A DNA stretch of 64,000 nucleotides, from NCBI GenBank assembly GCA_013420905.1, contig JAAXNY010000004.1, forward strand, positions 930,001 through 994,000, in the 5' to 3' direction. Below the pieces are notes generated by a model that saw only the letters and a program-made list of their open reading frames with translations, was not told the origin of the DNA and searched no databases. Source of the stretch: Collybia mongolica (lineage: Eukaryota > Basidiomycota > Agaricomycetes > Agaricales > Clitocybaceae). Below, piece by piece: positions 45,909 through 56,959 of the stretch (positions within the stretch are counted from its first letter, which is position 1; each line of letters starts with the position of its first letter). Both the position numbers and the translations under genes were made by a program.

Positions 45909-46169
45909 ATAGAACACGGCTCTGCATGACAAAATAATCATAAATTGTGTATTTGTATCCACTTGTAACGATATAATGTCGTTCGCTCATAACCGTCGTG
46001 CCTCTGGAATCAGGAACTCGGTTCGCCCAAGCACGAGGTCACCAAGGGCGCTGCCGTCGTTTATCCCGATAGACCCGTGGAAAATACGCCAATCAGACAA
46101 ATGTGAAGATCTGCCCAACGTTCATATGCCCCACTCCTCTCGCAGCAAAACTAACTGCGAGTTTATTTT

Positions 46170-46980
46170 CTAGCTGGGTCTCACTCTTGAATTCATAATT
46201 GCGAAGGACCATTCGTATACTGCGCAGTAAGGGCCCGTCAGTTGAGGTACGACTTCACCATAACCCATAACCTCTTCTATCGGAGACCTGCCGCCCATAA
46301 GCTGTTGGTTATCGATAATGTAGCGCAGCATTGTAGTGGTCCAGTGACAGACGTCGTCGAGTGCACACCCCTCCATAGAGAGGCGGATCAAAGTTGAAAG
46401 CAAATGGCTTGGCCTAGATGACCCTCGTTCAGCCTGATGGAAGACAGATACCCATGAGAGGAAGCGTTTGGTTTTTCGGGGTATCCTGCACCGATGCCTG
46501 ATTCGCTCTCGATTTTTAAATCTCTCTAGAGTCTCAGTGAGATGTCCTAGCAACTTGTTCCATTCAGACATCCGTATACCCGGCCAGCGGCAATAGATGG
46601 CCACTTGCGTATGTAGAACCGGGAAAGTCGTCGCAAATGTGCTCAAGAAATTCCTATCGCCGAGTAACTATTAATCCGAGGGACTGTATCAAAAGGGGTG
46701 GGTACAACATTAAGTTGACGTCATGTAACCTTGGCAAATCTGAAAAACATGTGATACAGATCGCAAGGCTTTGAAGCCTGGAGCAAAAAATCTCTCTGAC
46801 TACCCGAATATGCTGTTGATGGCCATGGAGGTGTGAACGAGCTATGCCAGCGCGCTCTGCATCTTCGAAGCGAAAATACCGAAATCCTCAGCTGGAATAC
46901 CAACAGCAATTCGACGAACAAAATCAAGCCGTGCACGCCGATTAGCTTCTTCACCAACTCGGGCACATCCGCAGCGCGAT
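46170..46980 (-). CDS. Hypothetical coding region, possibly a fragment
   Basis: A 158-residue open stretch at 46,646-46,170 reads like real protein (FATTFPVLHTQVAIYCRWPG, RLSMEGCALDDVCHWTTTML). A second coding-like stretch lies upstream at about 46,980-46,855 (RARLDFVRRIAVGIPAEDFG, FASKMQSALA) in another frame and stops abruptly. They may be two exons of one gene or a decayed gene. I could not join them through a clean intron and do not recognise the family. Confidence 0.35.
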
Positions 46981-47109
46981 TCTAGTTGCGGTCACAGCAT
47001 AATTAGAGGGACTTAGCGTGTGCAGCGAGGCAAAAGTTCCTGGACAGCCGGCACTAGAATTTGACATCACATCATCACGACTCGGATGTGATGATAGGGA
47101 GATATTGGC

Positions 47110-47236
47110 AAAAAGGCGCTTCTAGGAGGTTTGATAAAATGCAGGACAGACAAGCCATCAAGGCTTCTCCGTCACCGAAGACTCTATTGATGAACTGCTC
47201 TATAATTTCTTGCGGAAAGCGAGTAAACGGGACCAT
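47110..47236 (-). pseudogene. 5' fragment of a second F-box gene, copy B2
   Basis: ATG 47236 reads MVPFTRFPQEIIEQFINRVF, then GDGEALMACLSCILSNLLEA, an F-box-like start without the nonsense codon seen in copy B1. Similarity to the left arm ends near 47,110, and the frame stops shortly after (PIITSES). No LRR region follows, so this is a truncated copy. Confidence 0.55.
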
Positions 47237-47326
47237 GGTAGGTGTTAAACAACAAGGGTGTGGAATTTTAATATATAGATTAGTGGTGATTCGGGAAAAG
47301 TCAAGAAATTGGTAGTGTTTGTCTAG

Positions 47327-48546
47327 TCAATCATCTACATTATCTTCTATCACGGGAGGGATGAGCTCAAATAACCCTAAATTTAGATATGGCGAGAACG
47401 AAACCACAGCCCGCTTCCCCTCTGCTAATCCCAGGTCGTCGTCAAAGAGAACCCTCACTTGAGACAGATCGGGGAATGTAGATTGTGCAGCAGCGAGGGC
47501 GTTGAGTTCACGCCAAATGTTATCATGGGGTGTTTTTACGACGCCAGACACGGAAACCGAGACATTCCGGAGTCTGCTTCCTACTTTGACGCCCCTCAGA
47601 AAACATACCAACCATCTAATCACCTTCAACCCCTTGCCTGCGATAGAAAGGTGTCGTAGGTTTGGTATAGCAGGGAAAGGCTCATCCGCGGTAAAGTCAG
47701 GTGAATACGTATAATTGGATGAAAATTTTGAAACCCACTGTCTTCGCTGCGTAACGTCATATGCAATTCCTCCAGTGAGTCAAGCGCGGATCGTAGTATT
47801 GCTTGACAGGTAGTCATTTCCAACGCCGACCAACAGCAAATGGCGAGCTCGCGCGGGTCAGAATGGGATGTTCCAAACGATGAACGAAGCTCATGCATAC
47901 TATCCCCTAGATGAAGGACTTGGAAGCCCGCATTCCGTGATATTGATTCGACATTGCGAGGAATCAAGGGGTCTTTGAAAGCAGGAAAAGGGACCAACAG
48001 TTCTTGAAGTTGGAGACAATGGAAGAATGAGTTAAGTGGCCACGAGACAATATCAACATCAGTGTGCGTTAAAGGTGCGGATCGGATCAGGTCAAGAAGT
48101 GCCGCCTGGAGTTGGAGTCCTAGTGAATCCCAGGTTGTTGTATAATCCCCCGCAATCAAAGATAACGACCGCAAACCCACGAATGATTTCAATATAGTAG
48201 GAAGAATAGTACGTTCTATTCGGACGTGCGCCCACCCATCAATGCCGAAGGCCTCGTACGTATGTCGGAAGTCGTGAGTTTGCGAGGGCTAGATGATAAA
48301 AGTCCTCATAGCGCGCTTTGTTTTCCCCATTGAAAGCTATCCTTCCAAAAGGTATTTTCAAGACGGCGCGAGAAATACTGTCGAGGTAAGTGAACATGAC
48401 TTGAGAGTCAACTTGTCGTCTTGTGCCTCATGAATTACGTGATCTACAATCTCCTGAGGGACATGAGGATAGGGACTACCAGCAGATGATATGCCCATAT
48501 GGAAAGGTTTGGTGGGGGCCAATATTATCGAAGTCAAAGGATCCAT
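47327..48546 (-). pseudogene. F-box protein gene, copy A2, disrupted
   Basis: This is the mirror copy of A1. ATG 48546 gives MDPLTSIILAPTKPFHMGIS and the F-box-like YPHVPQEIVDHVIHEAQDDK. A TGA replaces the CGA (Arg) codon of A1 directly after FLAPS, and a missing T soon afterwards shifts frame. The coding frame resumes (FVGLRSLSLIAGDYTTTWDS, and so on) until a 1-nt deletion near 47,735 (CAAAATTTTCAT against CAAATCTTTTCAT in A1). The C-terminal part is open again (IRWLVCFLRGVKVGSRLRNV, FPDLSQVRVLFDDDLGLAEG). Its lesions differ from those of A1, so the two copies decayed independently. Confidence 0.75.
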
Positions 48547-49415
48547 GAGAGGCATTCTTGTATCTATATATAGGGCCGTTCCGCTGCCGGAGAAGACTGG
48601 GCTTCTAATACGTGCATCTCGTAACGTTTGTACTCACCAAGTAGCCTATGCTCATATAAACACTCCATTGGGAACGACAGTAGGCTTTTCATCTCGGGGT
48701 GTTCCTAACCTCGGAGGTAGCGAAACAATCGATGTGAACTAAATATGGTGTGGTTGGAGTGCGTTTAAGTTCCATCAATAGGGACTGCGCTTTGTGACAT
48801 AGTGCGACCGTTAGTATAGTGAGCCGCAAGTGCATCGAAAGCCTACCCAGTAGCACCCCCCACCATCTTTGCAGTAACCAGTTGTTCCCCAGTCTTTACT
48901 TATACCTTTAATTTATTATCGACACCGTGACAGAGCGGAGAATCAACTTTGCCCTTACATAATGGTGCAGATGTGGGAAAGCGTCAGCGTCTGCGAATCT
49001 GCGATCAACTTTGTATGTCCCTAAATAATCAGCGCATCGTCAGAACGACTAATGCAAGACGGGATCTATCATTTATCACTGGTCTTCATCGATCAGACCA
49101 TACACCTATCACAGAATGGATTCAACATCCACCGATCATGAAGGAATATTGCTCATGTTTCGTGTTGGCATTGAAGAACCAGATAATCACTCCAACCAGC
49201 GCCTGCAGTGGAGTTCTCTTGATCCCTTCATGTATTAATGATTTCTGATGTTAATTATAATAGAACACCCAGTTACTGACATCTTTTCGTAAGGCTGTGG
49301 TCACCGCATGGAGTTGTTAAGAAGCTGGACGCTTCAACCGTAATTGTCATACTTCGTGTGTAGTACGACAGCCAGCTGTTCCCTAACGGGACCGCGTTGA
49401 TAACACTCCTCCTCC

Positions 49416-50838
49416 ATGTTGTCTCTCGGGGATTCAGCTTCTCGTTCGATTGCTTCTCTGCTTGTACCACCATTAGTAAGAAACCACCATATATTCAACC
49501 GTACTTCACTAACTCATCCGTTCCGATAATAGGTCCAAACAGCCCTGTATGGTAAAATACCTTTTCTTACACTGTGTTCCAGTTTGTGATATTGATTTCG
49601 CTTAGGCATACATGCAACGCTTTTTTGCCAATGCATGTATTTCTTTCGAAAACGTCCACTCAAGGGCCGCAAAGTCTTACTTGCAGGAACAATCGCCCTG
49701 TTTATTTTTTGTACTGCTCAATGCATTTTGCAATCCTTTCCGTCTGGTGTGGGCGTTTTGTTGGATTTCGCTGTAAACGTGATTTATGTCAGCACAAAGT
49801 ATGTTTCCTGTCTTTCGTCTTAGTGACAAAATTTACTCATTGAAGTGCTCACTTCTCGGCACAACATCTATAGCCTCATCGCGGATTGCATGTTCGTAAG
49901 TGTACCCACTCTGCTGGAAGTAAATAACTGGTTCCCGAAAACTGATCCGCCTGTTGAAGGCCTATCGCTGTTATGTTATATGGAACCGACGGAAGATTGT
50001 TATCAGTCTGCCTCTGCTCCTTATAGTTGCGGGTACTGGCATGTATTATCGTTTCGGTTTCTATTGTCAGAGTCTTGACATCAATCCAGTAATTGGAACT
50101 TTCACCTCACTTTATAGTTTCGGGACCCTAGGGGCCAATATTCATATGCCCTTCGACCCACGAGCCGCGTTGTTCATCACTCTTACCACAAATATCTTAT
50201 TGACCGTTTTATCAGGTAAGACGACATCCTGAGCGGAATCTTAAACTTGTGAAACCAATATATCCTGCCAAGCTGGCCGCATTTGGTGGATTTCTCGGGA
50301 AATCCAAAAAGCATTGGGCCCAAAGATATCCCAGAAATACAATACTACAATTGCCCTTATGTGAGTGCTGGCCACCAACTTAGACCGACATAAGGCATGA
50401 CCATTGTTCTCAGTGTCGAATCCGGTTCAATATACTGTGTTGCCATAATCGCATATACAATGTCCTTGTGGAAAAACGTTTATGACCCTTTTAATCTACA
50501 AGCCAATCCGGAAGTTTCCATTGTTTCGGTAGGTTCATCAGCTCCCTTAACATGTCAATATACAGAGTATTGAATTTGAATTACTCTAGCCTACCCTTTT
50601 TGGAGTGCTGACCCAAGTTGTGGTAGGAGTTTGATACGCTGCTCTGGGGGGTTAAGCTAAATTTGATATTTACACCTCGCAGGGAATCGTCCCAACCTTA
50701 ATCGTTGTGCGAATGGGTTTAGGCGTCAGCGTGGAGGATGTACAAACTATCATCCTGGCGTCTGGGATCCATTTTGAACGGGATGGAGGCGACTCATCAT
50801 GCGATATATCTGAGCGTCGTGTGGGAGGGTGTGTATAA
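49416..50838 (+). CDS. Seven-TM membrane protein, paralogue 3 (right arm)
   Basis: This is the mirror of 22,022-23,428. ATG 49416 gives MLSLGDSASRSIASLLVPPL, then VQTALYG|IHATLFCQCMYFF and RPLKGRKVLLAGTIALFIFC. It continues YRCYVIWNRRKIVISLPLLL, PFDPRAALFITLTTNILLTV, GRIWW and IVESGSIYCVAIIAYTMSLW. The last exon, GIVPTLIVVRMGLGVSVEDV, is nearly identical to its partner, down to the same tail and stop. Exon junctions keep frame with GT-AG sites. The segment after IAYTMSL has diverged most from the left copy, which suggests a relaxed loop. The function is unknown. Confidence 0.75.
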
Positions 50839-51020
50839 TTTTGCAGTCTCAAACTGATGTGACTTGCACCTTGGTGCAGGTAGGCTTCCCGGCTTTGAAA
50901 GAAGCGAATTCTGGAGCAAATAAGAAGAGATGACGAATCAATGGATGACGTATTTACATTTCATGACTGTTAGCTGTAATTGTTGATGTGTTTACTGAAA
51001 CATAGGACGATGCTGGGTGC

Positions 51021-52812
51021 TAATTGTGTATGCGCTCTATATGCAATTCTGTGGATGGCCTATATATCCACTGACTTTCTAACCTCCCAGTTTGCTCACA
51101 TTGTCGGAGACGAGCAAACGACAGGTGGGGGTTTGTGACTAGTTAGTATGTCTGAATTTAACATGCTTCTATATGTGCCATGGATACTAGTTCAATCAAG
51201 GTTGATAATTGATACAAGGGAGCAGCACTCCCCATTTCGCAACTTGTAAATTCAAAAATGTGCATACCAGCCCCAAGCCTCCAACCAGTAGGGCTTGCGA
51301 ACCGCACCATCTGACGGGTACGGTTGACCCGTCTGCCGCACCAGATGCTGGCACAAAGGTGCATCACTGGCTGTACTTACAGGCAGGTCAGTGGTGCACA
51401 GTTCACTGTGATTACAGGGGGGGTTGTGCATCAAATTACAGGTGAGTTGTGCATCAGCCCTCCGCCCCGGTTGGTCTCCTGCCCTCTTCTCGGCTAATTC
51501 TAGTTTCCAGCTTCCAATGCGCCTTATCCCAATTTGTTCCACCGGGCGCTCGATGGGAACCGTAGAACTGGGTGCTCTGATCTAGCCGATGGCTGCTGAT
51601 GTGTACTATACAACTGGGCAACACGATCGACTGAATGCGGGAATCTTGGGAATGCGTCCTCGGGGGATCTGATTATATGACGGGGCGGAAAAACATACAG
51701 TTATCATAAGTACCAAGTATATGAATTTGCTAGCTATGGTACCTCCGAACCTCCATGCGCACTACTAAGAGACATTCCCATGTCGGCACGCGCCTTCGCG
51801 ATCATTGTCGGCACGGTGGACCACAGTTGGCGAAACTGGGCAGCAGAAGTAGACCAAGTCACAAATGTAGGCTAGCATGGTAAATAGGGGCGTATGGTCG
51901 CAAATGGTGCTAGTGGTATCAAAGTGAACACGTTCTGAAAAACTCCAATGGAGCCGTGATCCAGAACCCGGAAATTGCCGACGATTTCAATTTGTTCCCT
52001 CCATGTAATGGAAATCCTCCCTCTTCCTTCACATGTCCCTCTAAAACGGACGTTACAAAACCGGTATTCCCTAGAAAACGTCGCTGGTCGGTCGAGCCTT
52101 GCTTATCATGAGTTCTCTGCAAGCACCGAAAATGGGGTTTGTATTTCCCACCCGAATGCCGAGGGCTGTCGGACTGACGACCTAATCATTCTGATCATAT
52201 CAAGCCCCAATGCAATCTTCATCGATCCACTCAAATGTCCTTGTTTTGATTCAGGGGGCGGGTACCACCACTACGCACAGGTTTTGTTGTGTACACCCTG
52301 CTCAAGTTTTATTGCTGAGATGGCCGAATGTCTCCGAGGACAATGAGATCTCAACAAAAAATTGGGGCCCCTTGAGGCACCTCGAAGGCGTTCCGGCACT
52401 ATCACTCCACCTGGACCACCGAAGATTGCCAGTTCCATATCTGCCCCAGTAGCTTTTTTAGTCTCGCAGCCTATTTCTCCTGGGTTGTCAATGTCAAAGC
52501 TGTAGTACAATATCGGACTGCACATGGGGTGTTTGTATTCGACCTTGGGTTAAACCAGTCATAATTACATGGCTTAGTAGTCCTTATGGGCATTGTTCTC
52601 ATCTCACTATAACAGATCCAACCGAGGTATGATCGCCATTTCATGTACTAACTGTATATAGTGTTTCGGTGTATTGATTTAAGGTGTTGACAAAGCACCG
52701 ATAGCGCCCATTTTAATAGGTAACACAGTACCTCAAACCTAATACCTCGTCCGACCTCCCACATATCCGTCACCTTCGACGTGTATACCAATATTCTAGT
52801 CATTCCTTTACC
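51021..52812. other. Intergenic stretch, no gene supported
   Basis: This is 1.8 kb outside the right arm. Some open frames exist on the minus strand (about 52,271-52,525, with DMELAIFGGPGGVIVPERL), but they have no splice partners. Around 51,290-51,450 the sequence is GC-richer, with short near-repeats of GTGCATCA. The last 150 bases carry pyrimidine-rich sequence likely to be the leader of the next gene. Confidence 0.35.
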
Positions 52813-54437
52813 ATGTTGTCTTTTAAAATCACTATTGAAGATACGTCACCAATAATTTCGTATTCGCCAGACTGGCGAGCCGGGCACTCTTCGGATGATG
52901 GAATGATGACCTCGTACGAGCTTTCTTTACCCGTGGACTCCAGACTTCCTTACCTCTCCCTCAAAAAGATATTCGCAAAGCAGCTTTACGGTGACAAACG
53001 TTAAAGGCGCATCTCTTTCTTTCACCTTCAATGGAACGGGAATCGAAATTTTCGGCGCGAGACGTCTGAACCACGGCATGTACCAGGTCAAGATGGATGA
53101 TGCATTGCAACCACCAAGCAACGGGAGTGTGGCCGACCCAGGCACCTTCCAATTGCCATTATTTTCAGCCAGCAACCTTGCTCAAGGTCTTCACACTGTT
53201 ATTCTAACAAACCTTGACGGCAGTTATCTGGATATCGATTATGTTTGTCGCATTCAACCTCGCTTCTCACCCTTGCCGCTGATTGATTCTTCGCTGTACC
53301 AGATTACATGGGATACGACGATAGGCAACAAGCCCGATGATAAGCTCCATGTCATTACTTACCAAGACACGAGTCCCTCGTTCACTTACCTGCCGAGTGA
53401 AGCGGACTGGGCAGTGCCGCTGAATAATCTGGGAAGTTTCATGGGCGGATCGGGGCAGTACGTAATACCCCACCTTCAAATATACCATTAACCTGCTTAC
53501 GTTTGCAGTGCTACTACGAAAGCCGGAGCCTCTCTCAAGTATAGTTTCGAAGTGAGTCCTCTGTCTTCTTTCTTTCTCAAGCACTAACATTAAGTATAGG
53601 GTGAGAGACTGTCAGGCACTTACAAAAGCCCATCTGAGCCTACTTGTGTTTTATAGGAGATGGAGTTTCGCTCTATGGCCCCGTTGGTCCCGAAGGGTCT
53701 TCGTATGTCGTAGATGTAGATGGTGGCCCCTCGAGGACTTTTACAGCAAAAAAAGAATTCTACATACCTCAGAGCCTTTTGTACCACGCTAGTTCCTTGG
53801 GACCGGGTACCCACAACGTGACGCTCTCATACCAGCAGGACCCCCTACAACAGACGCTTGCAATTGATTATGCCGCTGTATATACAACAGCAGAAACAAG
53901 GTGCGCCAACGAGCACAGCTGGCATATCACATCCACTCTAAGAGCTGTGGCTAAACAGGTCTTCTAATAATACGGGACCTACAGGGCAAGTAAGGTGCGT
54001 CAATAGAATTGTGTTCCGTTTCCTCCTCTGAAAAAAACCCTCCTGAATAGCACTGGAGGAAAGTCGACAAGGTAGGAAAATCAAATTCTACATGGAGGTC
54101 TCTCTAATCGTGCCCCCTTAGGCAACCCATCGGGCTGATCGTAGGATTGACTGTGTCTGTGGCCATCCTTTTGATCATCTCTGGCGTGATGTCCACGCTG
54201 TTCTGGCGCGAGCGCAAGCAAAAGAAACAGGGAAGAATTCCATTTAACGAGATTCCTTCCCTAGGGGATCCTATGGCGGCGACCATCCAGATTCCCCACC
54301 CGCCACCGCCAACCACAGAGACCACACTCCCTTCAAATAGATACACGTACAGGTTTCAAAAGTCCCGTACCACAGAAGCGAGCACATCAAGGACGCCTTT
54401 GGTGCGACCGCTATTCCAAGGAGGGATGTATCAATGA
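52813..54437 (+). CDS. Single-pass membrane protein with two beta-sandwich ectodomains
   Basis: This is a basidiomycete surface protein of unknown function, 411 residues after splicing. Proposed exons are 52813-52913, 52984-53457, 53509-53551, 53600, 53657-53900, 53959-53994, 54051-54071 and 54122-54437. Their total of 1,236 nt is divisible by three only if the single-base exon at 53600 is included. Domain 1 is SFTVTNVKGASLSFTFNGTG and onward. Domain 2 is ATTKAGASLKYSFEGDGVSL, YGPVGPEGSSYVVDVDGGPS and LLYHASSLGPGTHNVTLSYQ, a repeat of the same galactose-binding-like pattern. A Ser/Thr/Gly linker leads to the membrane helix (IGLIVGLTVSVAILLIISGV) and a cytosolic Pro-rich tail with PHPPPPTTE. 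No classical signal peptide is seen. A paralogue lies at 63,279-64,000. Confidence 0.8.
53600..53600 (+). other. Putative 1-nt micro-exon
   Basis: A lone G sits between ...CACTAACATTAAGTATAG and GTGAGAGACTG. The preceding 48-nt segment starts GTGAGT, has a CTAAC branch-like motif and ends TATAG. The following 56-nt segment starts GTGAGA and also ends TATAG. Joining GAA|G|GA GAT gives E-G-D-G, the expected family sequence. Skipping the G shifts frame. Confidence 0.6.
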
Positions 54438-54804
54438 CTGATCTTGTTCTTCCAGATCTCCAGTAGTGCATCAACTTCTCAAGTATCAAGTTCTGTCGTG
54501 TATCCAGCCTCTCGCGGCGAAAACCCCCCCGAATACTCTGTTCAATGATATCAATTCGCTTGACTCTTGAAGTTGCGCGAAAAATAATGTATCGTTACGG
54601 TGTGGTTTACCCCCCGAGGCGCTGGTCACTGAGCCGTCATTGGCAAGTAGGTAGTTAACATACAGTACTATATCACTGGAATATCGAGTCCAAAATTATG
54701 TAGGGTGTAAGAGCAACGAATAGGGGATGTGATAATAAATGGCACGCGTCACGGAATGAGAGTAAAGTAAACGGACATTGAAGGAGTCCAATGAAGTAGG
54801 TAAC

Positions 54805-55528
54805 CTAGTAAGCATCTTTGCGTCTGCTGTAGCGGCCAAAGACACCACATGCTGAAGCACAGAATCCAAGGAGGAGGGCGACAAGCGCACCAAGGACCAT
54901 CCAGTTCGCGTTTCCGTACTGTGCGGGCATGCCCTCACCTCTGAAGCGGTTGCGCGTTATGCCGAAGAGGACCATGTCGATGACGAATGCGAGAAGAGTG
55001 GCAAGGGCAGCAATGCCACTGAGGAGAGTCATGAAGATCGTGCCTACACGGTGATAGGAGGCGCCGCAGAGTCCGAATAGAAATGCTAGACCTGCGAGGC
55101 CTGCGGCTGAGAAAAAATTAGAGGGGCCTGATCGACATTTGAAAAGATCGGGTAGATACCTATAGGGTGTAGGATGAGTGTTTTGGTTAGATTGTGCATA
55201 ACGGTCGTGTTGAGGTTGGTTGAGCTAGGTGATGAATGAGATAATGTCGTGAAAACGAATCAATGGCACTCACCCTCCCCCTTGAAAGTCGTATCCAATA
55301 CCGATTCCGCTCCCCGTGAATCCAAACACACCGTACCGAGTTTGGTCAGCCCCAACGCCGACATTGAGGAACGATATCGCGTTCCATGTCGGTACCGATA
55401 CACAAACCTTAGGAAATGTGTTAGGTAGGTTCTACATGTGAATCCCGACAGGTAAAACATACAAAGATCAAGAGGACCATGGCTGAGAAACAGAAGAAGA
55501 GCCCGGGGATTGCTGGGGAGGCTGGCAT
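54805..55528 (-). CDS. SUR7/PalI-family membrane protein
   Basis: This is a four-TM protein of the SUR7/Rim9 (PalI) family, members of which act at the plasma membrane in pH sensing or eisosome organisation. The start ATG 55528 gives MPASPAIPGLFFCFSAMVLL, then VCVSVPTWNAISFLNVGVGA and YGVFGFTGSGIGIGYDFQGG. The conserved PTW and YGVFG.TG extracellular blocks are typical. TLILHPI precedes the second helix (AAGLAGLAFLFGLCGASYHR). The third helix is TLLSGIAALATLLAFVIDMV and the fourth is NWMVLGALVALLLGFCASAC. The end is GRYSRRKDAY. There are four exons with GT-AG introns. It is short (about 190 residues) and lacks the long cytosolic tail of true Rim9/PalI, so a role in pH signalling is not assured. 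Confidence 0.82.
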
Positions 55529-56565
55529 GGTGGGAGTTCGTTACCTGTTGAGCGTCAGTGGCAATAGATAGAACGTGGTGACGAAGGGCTCACTGGAGGC
55601 GTAGAGGGAAAGTGGAAGGTGGAGATAGGGGACGTCAAACATTCAAGGGATCAGGGAGCTTGAATTTATAGTCCCTCAGGCACCATTCAGCAGAAGGCGA
55701 TTCCCTAATTGGGCGATGACGTAGGCTTGGAAGTTGGGGGCACAACCCCACCACGACCCAGGCATAGGATAAAATTCGATGACATGGGCTATGGAGTATA
55801 TGCGCGCAAATAGTCCATGGGGGGATCCGTCTATCCGCAGTCGTCATCGCCCATGGCAGTGCCGCCATATACACCCTGTGGTAAGAAGCCCGCTGTCACG
55901 GGCCGCAGCGAGGTCACTGTCGAGTTCACCATTTCCGCAGTTCCGACAGAAAGTTGGCGGGTTCTTTGGGGGTCCTTAGAGAGCATGTGGCGGTTCAGCA
56001 TGTAGACAGAATTTCGTCGGAGTTTTTTTGGCCACACTTTGTTCAGGCTTCGAGCTCCCACGCCACGACGCATTGCCGTTCATGCCGCTGTGCCAAGAGT
56101 CCTAGTCAATGACCATCTCCTTCACGATTTAAACAAGTTGAACGACCAACTGTAAGTACTCATTCAATATCAAGTGTCTCACCAGCAATCCAGTCATCGC
56201 CCGGCTCAGTCTTCACTAGATGACAGGAACAAGGCTAGCAGTAACGAAAAATTCCAAGTTTAGCTTCGATTCGTCTTAATTTCTCTTGGCCAACGTCCAT
56301 AGCCATTGCGAGCGCAGTAATTTCTGTGCGAATCCGGAATCAGGCGCACCTGTAATTAGAAACAAAATTTCATGAATTTATTCAAACCAGTGCCACGACT
56401 AACTTTATACAACCAAAGGGCTAACAAGGTGGGAAGTTAAGCCCGCTTATAAGGACACAATAGAAGGACGTATTATTGACTGACACACCCGGGTAAATCG
56501 ACAACGGTAGAACCTGAAAGTTTTTATTCACTTGCATGTGGATAATACCCAACATATGCTGCACA
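55529..56565. other. Intergenic, promoter side of the PalI-family gene
   Basis: This 1-kb interval lies between the PalI-family start and the left target duplication of the Tnp2 element. Open frames are short and overlap on opposite strands. I support no gene here. Confidence 0.4.
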
Positions 56566-56572
56566 CATTAAG

Positions 56573-56588
56573 CTCAGTAAAAAGGCCG
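56573..56588 (+). repeat. Tnp2 element terminal inverted repeat, left
   Basis: CTCAGTAAAAAGGCCG is directly preceded by the target duplication CATTAAG. Short GTCGG and GTCAGT units follow to about 56,660. Confidence 0.85.
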
Positions 56589-56959
56589 GTCGGCTGTTGG
56601 TCTGGGTAGGGTCTGTTGGTAGTCGGTCTTTAGAATATTAGTCAGTTGTGAGTCAGTTGCCAAGGGTAAATTATATTTTTGTACTTGATTGTCACTAAGT
56701 CATGACATCACAATCAATACATGCTACTGGGAAGCTGCAACTCTCAAACTATTCCATCATCTAACCCATCTTCATCTCTCCCACACTCCTCTGATGTTAA
56801 TAGATCCAAAGCTGGATGCTTCTGTAGGATGTAGATATGGGATGTCTCATCCCAAATACCAACAATGTCAACAATATCAGCTGTCTGCATGACATAAACA
56901 TTGTCTGACCATGAGTGTCCATGGATTGTACCCAGAACTGTCTCAACATTCATTAGTTC

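Larger units (their letters stand above)
47110..51020. repeat. Right arm of large inverted segmental duplication
   Basis: This is the reverse-complement partner of 21,860-25,905, about 3.9 kb long. The mirror order is F-box B start, F-box A and 7-TM gene. Sequence identity by eye is high within exons (often about 90%) and lower in intergenic parts. The unpaired length differences are small indels. Ends were located by eye. Confidence 0.85.

Noticed and set aside
48949..49248. Plus-strand open frame in the right arm
   Set aside because: It overlaps intergenic sequence that is homologous to the left arm, where the frame is not conserved.
51290..51450. Short GTGCATCA near-repeats suspected to be a mobile element end or CRISPR-like array
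   Set aside because: Only two or three irregular copies without spacing regularity. CRISPR arrays are not expected in a fungal nuclear genome.
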